Positions 13,266-20,651 of a stretch of DNA of 21,951 nucleotides are shown here, piece after piece; position 1 is the stretch's first letter, and each line of letters opens with the position of its first letter. The stretch comes from Gammaproteobacteria bacterium (GTDB taxonomy: Bacteria; Pseudomonadota; Gammaproteobacteria; Steroidobacterales; Steroidobacteraceae): the NCBI GenBank assembly GCA_027451085.1, contig DAIDKA010000089.1, forward strand, positions 1 to 21,951. Direction: 5' to 3'. The notes below the pieces were generated by a model. That model had not been told where the DNA came from. It searched no databases and saw only the letters and a program-made list of their open reading frames with translations. A program made the translations under genes and the position numbers.

Positions 13266-15422
13266 ATGAACCTTTGCAACCCGTTGAACCGCCTCCGCAG
13301 CGCCCTGGTGCCGCTGGCCGCGGCAGTGCTGTTCGGGTCAACCTTCCTGTCCACGGCCGGCGCCGCTGACACCAACACCCTGACCCTCACGGGCATCGAC
13401 GTGCGCCCGATGTCCGGACGGCAGCTGCAGCTGACCCTGAAGCTCTCGGGGCCCGCGCCCGCGCCCAACAGCTTCACCATCGATGACCCCGCGCGTATCT
13501 CCATCGACCTGCCGAACACGCAGCTTGCCCTGCCCCAGCGCCGGATCGATGTGAACTCAGGTGGGCTCGACACCATCCTGGCTGCGGAAACCGCGGATCG
13601 TGCGCGCCTGGTGCTCGAGCTCGACAAGATGATGCCGTATTCCACCCGGGTGGACGGCAGCAACATCGTGGTGACTTTGGGTGAGACCGCCAGTGCTGCC
13701 CTGGCAGGAGGCCCGGCCGTGCCGCCGACCTTCGGCGCCGGAGCAGTGGCTGCAGCCCCGGCCATGCGGGCGATCAAGAGTGTCGATTTCCGCCGCAGCC
13801 CCGATGGCGCGGGCCGCGTGATGATCGAGCTGACGGATGCGCACACACCGATCAACCTGCGCCAGGTGGGCGGCCAGATCGTGGTGGATTTCACCGGTGC
13901 GGCGGTGGACCCGAAGCTGGTGCGCCGCTTCGATGCCACGGACTTCGGCACGCCGGTGAACAGCTTCGACGTCACCCGTGTGGGCGCTGACACCCGCCTC
14001 GTGATCAATGCCACCGGCGACTACGAGGAGCTGGCGTACCAGACCGACGGGCAGTACGTGGTGGAAGTGCAGCCGAAGCACAAGACCCCGCAGCAGGACA
14101 CCGGTCTCGACAAGCCGCGCTACACCGGCGAGAAGATGACCATGAATTTCCAGGACATCGACACGCGCGCGCTGCTGCAGCTGCTGGCGGACACCAGCGG
14201 CCAGAACATCGTGGTCAGCGACTCGGTGCACGGCAGCGTCACGCTGCGCCTGCAGAACGTGCCCTGGGATCAGGCCCTGGACATCGTGCTGCGCACCAAG
14301 GGCCTGGACAAGCGCCAGGAAGGCAATGTCATCATCGTGGCGCCGGCAGATGAGATCGCCGCCCGCGAGAAGGCGGAGCTGGTGGCGCGCCAGGACCGCC
14401 AGCAGCTGGAGCCGCTGCGCTCCGAGTACCTGCAGGTCAATTACGCCAAGGCGGCCGATATGGCCTCCCTGATCAAGGCCAATGGCCGCTCGCTGCTGTC
14501 CCCGCGTGGCACGGTGTCGGTCGATGCACGCACCAACACCCTGCTGCTGCAGGACACCGGAGACCGCCTCGAGGACATCCGGCGCATGGTCGCACAGCTG
14601 GACATCCCCGTGCGCCAGGTGCGCATCGAGGCCCGCCTGGTGCTGGTCAACAATGACTTCCAGCGCGAGCTGGGCGCCATCCTCGGTTACACCGGCGCCG
14701 GCCGCCAGGGCGGCACCACGCTGCTGACTTCCGGCACCGCCGCGGGCACCGACCAGATGGTTGAAACCAACGGCGTGCTCAACAACGTCGCCAGCGCGTT
14801 CACGGTGCCGTCGATCACGGCCAACCGCTACAACGTCAACCTGCCGGCCTCAAGTCCGGCGGGCAGCATCGCCCTGGGCGTGCTGGGCTCGGATTACCTG
14901 CTGGACCTGGAGCTGTCGGCGGCACAGACCGAGACCCGTGCGGACATCATCTCCACGCCAAGCATCATCACTGCCAACCAGAAGCAGGCCACCATCCTGC
15001 AGGGTACGGAAATCCCCTACCAGGAGTCCGCCTCCTCCGGTGCCACCAGCGTGCAGTTCAAGGATGCGGTGCTGTCGCTGCAGGTGACCCCGCAGATCAC
15101 GCCTGACAACCGCGTCAACCTGGACCTGGATGTGAAAAAGGACACCGTGGGCCAGATCATCGTGGCGTCCGGCGGCGTCAATGTGCCTTCGATCGACACC
15201 CAGGAGCTGACCACCTCCGTGCTGGTCAGCGACGGCCAGACCGTGGTGCTGGGCGGCATCCTGCAGACCGAACACCGCATCGACACCACAAAGGTGCCGT
15301 TCCTGGGTGACGTTCCGGTGCTGGGCAACCTGTTCAAGACCACCACCAAGACCGACAACAAGGACGAACTGCTGATCTTCATCACGCCGAAGATCGTGCA
15401 CGAGGGCGTCAGCGTCTACTGA
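13266..15422 (+). CDS. pilQ: Type IV pilus secretin PilQ
   Basis: The 718-residue outer-membrane secretin forms the gated channel through which the pilus leaves the cell. It has a Sec signal peptide ending around TAGA-AD (residue 34), two AMIN peptidoglycan-binding domains (about residues 35-135 and 165-270), an STN/N0 domain (MNFQDIDTRALLQLLADTSG near 295), an N1 KH-like domain (LRSEYLQVNYAKAADMASLI) and the C-terminal secretin domain with VRQVRIEARLV, TRADIISTPSIITANQKQA and the VPFLGDVPVLGNLFK signature. It is complete. GGGAG before the start and 25 bp to pilP place it as the last gene of pilMNOPQ. Confidence 0.96.
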   Translation: MNLCNPLNRLRSALVPLAAAVLFGSTFLSTAGAADTNTLTLTGIDVRPMSGRQLQLTLKLSGPAPAPNSFTIDDPARISIDLPNTQLALPQRRIDVNSGGLDTILAAETADRARLVLELDKMMPYSTRVDGSNIVVTLGETASAALAGGPAVPPTFGAGAVAAAPAMRAIKSVDFRRSPDGAGRVMIELTDAHTPINLRQVGGQIVVDFTGAAVDPKLVRRFDATDFGTPVNSFDVTRVGADTRLVINATGDYEELAYQTDGQYVVEVQPKHKTPQQDTGLDKPRYTGEKMTMNFQDIDTRALLQLLADTSGQNIVVSDSVHGSVTLRLQNVPWDQALDIVLRTKGLDKRQEGNVIIVAPADEIAAREKAELVARQDRQQLEPLRSEYLQVNYAKAADMASLIKANGRSLLSPRGTVSVDARTNTLLLQDTGDRLEDIRRMVAQLDIPVRQVRIEARLVLVNNDFQRELGAILGYTGAGRQGGTTLLTSGTAAGTDQMVETNGVLNNVASAFTVPSITANRYNVNLPASSPAGSIALGVLGSDYLLDLELSAAQTETRADIISTPSIITANQKQATILQGTEIPYQESASSGATSVQFKDAVLSLQVTPQITPDNRVNLDLDVKKDTVGQIIVASGGVNVPSIDTQELTTSVLVSDGQTVVLGGILQTEHRIDTTKVPFLGDVPVLGNLFKTTTKTDNKDELLIFITPKIVHEGVSVY

Positions 15423-15444
15423 GAAGACCCGTATCCGGCCATCC

Positions 15445-15471
15445 TGCCCGGCCACCGCAGGTGGCCGGGCA
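15445..15471 (+). terminator. Strong hairpin between pilQ and aroK (possible terminator or attenuator)
   Basis: A perfect 12-bp stem is formed by 15445-15456 (TGCCCGGCCACC) and 15460-15471 (GGTGGCCGGGCA), with a GCA loop, 22 bases after the pilQ stop. There is no T-tract right after it, and a second GC-rich self-complementary stretch (GCCCGGG-T-GCCCGGGC) follows at about 15481-15496. It may stabilise the pil mRNA 3' end or reduce read-through into aroKB. Confidence 0.45.
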
Positions 15472-15529
15472 CGTCCCCGTGCCCGGGTGCCCGGGCGGCC
15501 CCTTTCAATTCTCGGTATGCTTGTGGCTG

Positions 15530-16075
15530 ATGCTGGGCAAACGCAACATTTTCCTGGTCGGCCCCATGGGTTCCGGCAAAAGCGCTGTCGGCCGCCACCT
15601 GGCGCGCCTCCTGGACATGCCTTTCTACGACAGTGACGCTGAGATCGAGCGCCGCACCGGGGTGGACATCGCCTACATTTTCGAGAAGGAGGGCGAGCCG
15701 CGATTCCGGCAGCGCGAGCGCGAGGCCATCGAGGAGCTCACCCTGATCGAACCCCTGGTGCTGGCAACGGGCGGCGGTGCCGTGATAGCGCCGGAAAACC
15801 GCAAATGCCTGGTCGAACGCGGCTACGTCGTGTACCTGACGACTTCAGTGGAGCAGCAGGCGCAACGGGTGTCGCATGCCCGGCATCGGCCGCTGCTGAA
15901 GGATGTGAACGCCGAGGTCAGGCTGCGACAGCTGATGCAGGAACGCGAGCCGCTGTACACCGAGGTCGCGGACCTGCGCGTGGCCACCGACTGCCGCAAG
16001 ATCCATGCGGTTGCCGAGGAAATCATGAAGGCGCTGGGGTACCCGGCGATACCATTGCAGGGGATTCTGCCGTGA
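15530..16075 (+). CDS. aroK: Shikimate kinase I
   Basis: The 181-residue enzyme phosphorylates shikimate with ATP, the fifth step of the chorismate pathway. The Walker A motif GPMGSGKSAVG is at residues 11-21, the shikimate-binding D-x-D-x-E pattern in YDSDAEIERRTG follows, then IFEKEGEPRFRQREREAI, the LATGGGAVI motif, and the lid with RHRPLL. The ATG at 15530 was chosen because family proteins start a few residues before the NIFLVG strand; TTG at 15521 in the same frame is possible, and no strong ribosome binding site decides. The stop overlaps the aroB start. Confidence 0.95.
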   Translation: MLGKRNIFLVGPMGSGKSAVGRHLARLLDMPFYDSDAEIERRTGVDIAYIFEKEGEPRFRQREREAIEELTLIEPLVLATGGGAVIAPENRKCLVERGYVVYLTTSVEQQAQRVSHARHRPLLKDVNAEVRLRQLMQEREPLYTEVADLRVATDCRKIHAVAEEIMKALGYPAIPLQGILP

Positions 16076-17148
16076 ACGTGCTGACCGTGGCGCTGGCCGA
16101 GCGCAGCTACCCCATCCTGATCGGCCCTGGCCTGCTGGAAGATGCCGCGCTGCTGTCGCGGCATGTGCCCGCGGGCGACGTGCTGCTGGTCAGCAACACC
16201 ACCGTGGCACCGCTGTACGCCGGGCGCCTGAAGCAGGGGCTGGGTGACCGGCGCATCGTCGAGGCCATCCTGCCGGATGGCGAGTCCTACAAAACCATGG
16301 ACACGTTCACCCGCCTGCTGGATGTGCCCATGGCCAACCGGCTGGCCCGCGACTGCGTGGTCGTGGCCCTGGGGGGCGGGGTGGTGGGCGACATGGCCGG
16401 CTTTGCCGCGGCCTGCTACCAGCGTGGCGTGACCTTCGTGCAGGTCCCCACGACACTGCTGGCGCAGGTCGACTCCTCGGTCGGTGGCAAAACCGGTGTG
16501 AACCATCCAGGCGGCAAGAACATGATCGGCGCCTTCCACCAGCCGGTCGCCGTCATCGCTGATACCGATACACTCTCCACCCTGCCGCCGCGCGAACTGC
16601 GCGCGGGCCTGGCCGAGGTCATCAAGTACGGCCTGATCCATGACGCCGCGTTTTTCGACTGGCTGGAAGTGAACATCGATCACCTGCTGGCCGGCAACGC
16701 CGCAGCACTGACCCATGCGATCCGCCGCTCCTGCGAGATCAAGGCCGCCATCGTCGGCCGTGACGAGCGCGAAAGCGGCGAGCGCGCCCTGTTGAATCTC
16801 GGCCACACCTTCGGCCATGCCATTGAGTCCGCCGCCGGCTACGGCACCTGGCTGCATGGCGAGGCTGTGGGCGCCGGCATGCTGATGGCCGCAGGCATGT
16901 CGCGTGAGCTGGGCAACCTGAGCGATGCTGACCTGGCGCGCGTGCGCGCGCTGCTGCACCGGGCGAACCTGCCGCTGTCGGCGCCGGGCATCAGTCCATC
17001 AACCGCGCTGGAGTACATGAAGATGGACAAGAAGGTGCAGTCCGGCCGCATCCGCCTGGTGCTGATGAAACGCATAGGCCAGGCATACGTGACGCCGGAT
17101 TATCCAGCGGCGGCGCTGCAAGCCACCCTCGAAGCCTATTTCGGCTGA
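16072..17148 (+). CDS. aroB: 3-dehydroquinate synthase
   Basis: The 358-residue NAD-dependent, metal-dependent enzyme converts DAHP to 3-dehydroquinate (E. coli AroB 362 aa). Visible motifs are GDGESYKTM-type DGESYKTMDTF, the GGGVVGDMAGFAA nucleotide-binding block, FVQVPTTLLAQVDSSVGGKTGVN, and the metal ligands in AEVIKYG (Glu), NLGHTFGHAIE (His) and LHGEAVG (His). The start is GTG at 16072, overlapping the aroK stop (GTGA) with AGGGG nine bases upstream; the frame extends further 5' inside aroK, but that part is not coding. The aroK-aroB pair next to pilQ is the standard gammaproteobacterial order. Confidence 0.96.
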   Translation: MNVLTVALAERSYPILIGPGLLEDAALLSRHVPAGDVLLVSNTTVAPLYAGRLKQGLGDRRIVEAILPDGESYKTMDTFTRLLDVPMANRLARDCVVVALGGGVVGDMAGFAAACYQRGVTFVQVPTTLLAQVDSSVGGKTGVNHPGGKNMIGAFHQPVAVIADTDTLSTLPPRELRAGLAEVIKYGLIHDAAFFDWLEVNIDHLLAGNAAALTHAIRRSCEIKAAIVGRDERESGERALLNLGHTFGHAIESAAGYGTWLHGEAVGAGMLMAAGMSRELGNLSDADLARVRALLHRANLPLSAPGISPSTALEYMKMDKKVQSGRIRLVLMKRIGQAYVTPDYPAAALQATLEAYFG

Positions 17149-17153
17149 CCCGG

Positions 17154-18326
17154 GTGCAAAGCGTGTCGCGGCAACCGGAGTCCCTCGCTCCCTACGCATC
17201 GACCGAAGCCAGCTCCCGCGGGCGCAGATTTCCGGAAGATCCCCCGGAACACCGGGGCGAGTATCAACGCGACCGCGACCGCATCATCCATTCCAATGCC
17301 TTCCGTCGCCTGGTGTACAAAACCCAGGTGTTCGTGAATCATGAAGGCGACCTGTACCGCACCCGGGTCACGCACTCCATGGAAGTGGCGCAGATAGCCC
17401 GTTCCATCGCCCGCGCGCTCAACATCAATGAAACGCTGACCGAGGCCATCAGCCTGGCCCACGACCTCGGTCATACCCCGTTTGGCCATGCGGGACAGGA
17501 CGCGCTCAACGCCAGCATGAAGCGGTATGGAGGTTTTGAACACAACCTGCAGTCCCTGCGCGTGGTCGACGAACTGGAGGACCGCTACGCCGCCTTCCAC
17601 GGCCTGAACCTGACGTTCGAGTGCCGCGAGGGCATCCTCAAGCACTGTGCCCTGAAGAACGCGCGCCAGCTGGGAGACGTAGGACGGCGCTTCATCGAGC
17701 GCAAGCAACCCTCACTGGAGGCGCAGCTGGCGAATGTTGCCGACGAGATCGCCTACAACAACCACGACGTCGATGACGGCCTGCGGGCCGGACTGATCAC
17801 CCTGGATGACCTGAGCGAAGTGGCCGTGTTCGATCGGCAGTACCGCCAGGTCATCACACTGTATCCGGGCATCACGGCACGCAAGGCGATCCACGAGACA
17901 ACGCGCCGCGTGATCAACTTCGTGGTCAGCGACCTGATCCGCACCACCAGCGCCAATATCGCCAAGGCCCGGCCCAGGTCCGTGGATGACATCCGGGACC
18001 GCGCCCGGCCGCTCGTGGGGTTCAGCACCGGAGTCCGCAAGGAAGAGCAGGAGCTGAAGCGCTTCCTGAATGAGCGCCTGTACCGCCACTACAAGGTGCT
18101 GCGCATGAATGCCAAGGCACGGCGCATCGTGTCTCAGCTGTTTGAAGCATTCATGGAGGACTATCGCCTGCTGCCGCCCGAGCACCAGGAGGTCGCGCAA
18201 CGTGTTGAGCGTACGCAGGGAGCATCCGCCAAGGCGCGGGCGGTGGCCGATTACATTGCCGGGATGACCGATCGGTACGCGATCCTGGAGCACCAGCGAC
18301 TGTTTGATCCTGCCGAAAGGACCTGA
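17154..18326 (+). CDS. dgt: dGTPase-like HD-domain dNTP triphosphohydrolase
   Basis: The 390-residue protein is an HD-superfamily enzyme of the type that releases tripolyphosphate from dNTPs. The metal-binding histidines and aspartates are visible in RTRVTHSMEVAQIARSIAR and ISLAHDLGHTPFGHAGQDAL (residues about 67-120), followed by the EIAYNNHDVDDGLRAG block (His, Asp) near 200. An N-terminal RDRDRIIHSNAFRRLVYKTQVF is diagnostic of the family. The length matches the short dGTPase-like subfamily, not the 505-residue E. coli Dgt, so the substrate range is not certain. GTG at 17154, five bases after the aroB stop, is the likely start; GTG at 17163 is possible. It probably belongs to the aroKB operon. 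Confidence 0.92.
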   Translation: MQSVSRQPESLAPYASTEASSRGRRFPEDPPEHRGEYQRDRDRIIHSNAFRRLVYKTQVFVNHEGDLYRTRVTHSMEVAQIARSIARALNINETLTEAISLAHDLGHTPFGHAGQDALNASMKRYGGFEHNLQSLRVVDELEDRYAAFHGLNLTFECREGILKHCALKNARQLGDVGRRFIERKQPSLEAQLANVADEIAYNNHDVDDGLRAGLITLDDLSEVAVFDRQYRQVITLYPGITARKAIHETTRRVINFVVSDLIRTTSANIAKARPRSVDDIRDRARPLVGFSTGVRKEEQELKRFLNERLYRHYKVLRMNAKARRIVSQLFEAFMEDYRLLPPEHQEVAQRVERTQGASAKARAVADYIAGMTDRYAILEHQRLFDPAERT

Positions 18327-18382
18327 AGCACCAGCAAAATGCCAGGAAGGCGGGAAGAAGAAGAAAGGAATTGGAGGGAGCT

Positions 18383-19183
18383 ATGGCGACGAAAAAGAAG
18401 ACGGCTTTGAGTCAGGCAAAGATGACGGGCAAGACGCAAAGTGTAGAGATTGAGGATGTCATTACGCTATTTGCCGAGGTGATGATGCTGCTTGGTGCAA
18501 AACGCACTGAGATTCTCAACGTTGTTGAAAAAACAAAGCAGGTGCGGCTGCCGAAGTCTGTGAAGTTGGTAAAGTATTCCTTGTCTTATTTTGCTTCTAT
18601 ATTAACCCGTTGGGCGGATGATCCACTGTATGTGAATATACAGGGACGTCCGAAGGACCTACCATATAAAGCAGATAATGGTGTCAGCTTCTCTCGCTTA
18701 GTTGAATTAGAACTACCGGGAGAGGATCCCAAGGTTTGTCTCGATGTGCTTGTCTCAGTAGAGTCGATCGCCAAGTTAAATTCTGGTGCATTGCGCTGGC
18801 TTCGGCGAGACACCGTTTCAGCACCTAATTCAGCGAACACTCTGCATGAGGAAGAATTTCTGTTGCCTATCAAACAATTGCTGTTAAATTTCAAAGTGGG
18901 TCTTACAGAGAAAGTTCCAACCACCAAAACTGGCCCTATTCAAAGATCAGTGAGCGGCTTCGAGCTGCATCCCGGCGATATTGAGGCGCTCCACGGAATG
19001 TTTAACCGTCATGGAATGGAGTTTTTGTGGATGATGGACGACTGGCTTACGCAACGTACGAAAAGCCGCAAGAATACGCGCAGAAGCCGTAACCATGTCC
19101 GACCTTACATCGGGCTGTTTATGACGATGGAACCAATTCGAACGGCAGCTAAATCAGCGCACGGCAAGGAACGTGGTCGCTGA
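18383..19183 (+). CDS. Hypothetical protein resembling the DUF6502 family
   Basis: The 266-residue protein starts at an ATG preceded by a strong GGAGGGAGCT site. It has a basic N-terminus (MATKKKTALSQ), a helical segment, then SYFASILTRWADDPLYVNIQGRPKDLP, SFSRLVELELPGEDPKVCLDVL and ALRWLRRDTV. This order (R/W-x-x-DP-Y, QGRP--LP, SF--LV, VLD-L, LRR) resembles the DUF6502 proteins as I remember them, and so does the C-terminal LHGMFNRHGMEFLWMMDDWL and the RPYIGLFM end. The function is unknown. The base composition is clearly lower in GC than dgt upstream and the gene uses AT-rich codons (TTA, ATA), which suggests acquisition by transfer. It is followed within 100 bp by an IS4-family element. 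Confidence 0.7.
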   Translation: MATKKKTALSQAKMTGKTQSVEIEDVITLFAEVMMLLGAKRTEILNVVEKTKQVRLPKSVKLVKYSLSYFASILTRWADDPLYVNIQGRPKDLPYKADNGVSFSRLVELELPGEDPKVCLDVLVSVESIAKLNSGALRWLRRDTVSAPNSANTLHEEEFLLPIKQLLLNFKVGLTEKVPTTKTGPIQRSVSGFELHPGDIEALHGMFNRHGMEFLWMMDDWLTQRTKSRKNTRRSRNHVRPYIGLFMTMEPIRTAAKSAHGKERGR

Positions 19184-19265
19184 ATCTTACGTCAGGGTGT
19201 TGGTCAATTTGGTCTGACGAGAACTGACCCAGGTGAGGATGCCGTCGAAGTGGCGGCAATCATAT

Positions 19266-19274
19266 ATCTGCGAC
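19266..19274 (+). repeat. Target-site duplication, left copy
   Basis: ATCTGCGAC directly precedes the left terminal repeat of the IS4-family element and recurs at 20597-20605 after the right one. One more base (C) also matches, so the duplication is 9 or 10 bp depending on where the element is taken to begin. Confidence 0.85.
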
Positions 19275-20596
19275 CACTACTGTCCCAACGTTGAACGCTG
19301 CGCGTGATGTAAGTAGACGAATGTGAAGGGAATTTTCGTCATTTTCTCTGGTCTCGATTTCGACGGCAATTGCGGCAAGCTGGCGCGGATCCCACTTCCA
19401 CGCCGAGGCCGCCTTGAACGCCGGGAAATTGGTTTTCGCGCAATTGACCGCGCATCTGCCGCTGACGACGTTTCGTCGTTGCGTCGCGCGCTACAAGGGC
19501 GAGCACAAGGTCAAGAGCTTCACGTGCCTCGAGCAGTTCCTCATCATGTTCTTTGCGCAGCTGACCTTCCGAGAGAGTCTGCGCGATATCGAGGCGTGCC
19601 TGCGCGCGCAGCCCGACAAGCTCTATCACATGGGACTGCGATCGCAGGTCGCACGCAACACGCTCGCGAACGCCAATTCGGTGCGGGACTGGCGCATCTA
19701 CGCAGAGTTCGCGCAGCGGCTGATCACGATGGCGCGCAAGCTTTACGCGAACGAACCACTCGGTGCCGAGCTCTCCAACACCGTTTATGCGCTCGACTCC
19801 ACGACCATCGACCTGTGCCTGTCGCTGTTTCCGTGGGCGCCGTTTCGCTCGACCAAGGCGGCGATCAAGCTGCACACGCTGCTGGATCTGCGCGGGAATA
19901 TCCCCACTTTCCTGCATATCAGCGACGGCAAGCTCCACGACGTCAACATTCTCGACCAGCTCATCCCAGAGGCTGGCGCCTTCTATATCGTCGATCGAGG
20001 GTACGTCGACTTCGAGCGTCTGGCTCGCTTCGATCAGGCGGGTGCTTTCTTCGTCACCCGTGCCAAACGAGGCATGCGTTTCAAGCGAGTCGCGTGGCGC
20101 AAGACCGACCGCAGCACCGGGGTGATCTGCGACCACACGATCGCGCTGACTGTCTTCTATTCCAAACAGGGCTATCCGAAACCATTGCGACGGATCCGCT
20201 TCAAGGATCCCGAGACGGGCAAGAAGCTGGTTTTCATAACCAACCACCAGGACCTGGCGCCTCTGACGGTCTGCCAGCTCTACAAGATGCGCTGGCAAGT
20301 GGAGCTCTTCTTCAAGTGGATCAAGCAGCATCTGCGGATCAAGACATTCTTCGGCACCTCCGAGAATGCCGTGAAGACGCAGATCTGGATCGCCGTCTGC
20401 ACCTATGTGCTGGTCGCCATCGTGCGAAAGCGGCTGAAACTGGAGGCGTCGATGCATGAGATTCTGCAGATTCTGAGCTTGACCCTGTTTGAGAAAATCC
20501 CGCTCGATGAGCTACTTACGCTCTCCGTGCAGGGGTCCAAACAGTCGATTCTCTCTAACCAACTGAATTTGCTCGATTAACGTTGGGACAGTAGTG
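19275..20596 (+). mobile_element. Complete IS4-family insertion sequence
   Basis: The element is about 1322 bp long. It is bounded by perfect 18-bp inverted repeats, CACTACTGTCCCAACGTT at 19275-19292 and its complement at 20579-20596, and flanked by a 9-10 bp direct repeat (ATCTGCGAC). It encodes one intact transposase. Intact ends, an intact gene and a perfect target duplication suggest a recent and potentially active insertion. It landed in short non-coding or remnant DNA, not in an identifiable gene. Confidence 0.93.
19414..20580 (+). CDS. IS4-family transposase (with N-terminal DUF4372 domain)
   Basis: The 388-residue DDE transposase starts at TTG 19414; the resulting NAGKLVFAQL matches the usual MNAG-x-x-F-QL start of this subgroup, and no ATG fits. 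The DUF4372-type N-terminal domain includes RRCVARYKGEHKVKSF and FRESLRDIEACL. The catalytic core has the first Asp in YALDSTTIDL, the second in IVDRGYVDF, and the IS4 signature Y-(2)-R-(3)-E-(6)-K in YKMRWQVELFFKWIKQ. All catalytic positions are present. The stop codon lies inside the right inverted repeat. Confidence 0.93.
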   Translation: MNAGKLVFAQLTAHLPLTTFRRCVARYKGEHKVKSFTCLEQFLIMFFAQLTFRESLRDIEACLRAQPDKLYHMGLRSQVARNTLANANSVRDWRIYAEFAQRLITMARKLYANEPLGAELSNTVYALDSTTIDLCLSLFPWAPFRSTKAAIKLHTLLDLRGNIPTFLHISDGKLHDVNILDQLIPEAGAFYIVDRGYVDFERLARFDQAGAFFVTRAKRGMRFKRVAWRKTDRSTGVICDHTIALTVFYSKQGYPKPLRRIRFKDPETGKKLVFITNHQDLAPLTVCQLYKMRWQVELFFKWIKQHLRIKTFFGTSENAVKTQIWIAVCTYVLVAIVRKRLKLEASMHEILQILSLTLFEKIPLDELLTLSVQGSKQSILSNQLNLLD

Positions 20597-20605
20597 ATCT
20601 GCGAC
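20597..20605 (+). repeat. Target-site duplication, right copy
   Basis: ATCTGCGAC follows the right terminal repeat of the IS4-family element and equals 19266-19274. Confidence 0.85.
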
Positions 20606-20651
20606 CTCTACATCGGCTCGACCTTGCCGCGCATGACGTTCATGGGCCATT

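Noticed and set aside
15823..16959. Long minus-strand frame opposite aroK/aroB
   Set aside because: It covers two clearly identified enzymes and shows only His/Gly/Gln-rich shadow sequence.
19323..20459. Alternative plus-strand and antisense frames through the IS4-family element
   Set aside because: The frame starting at 19414 has the full IS4 signature; the others have no transposase motifs.
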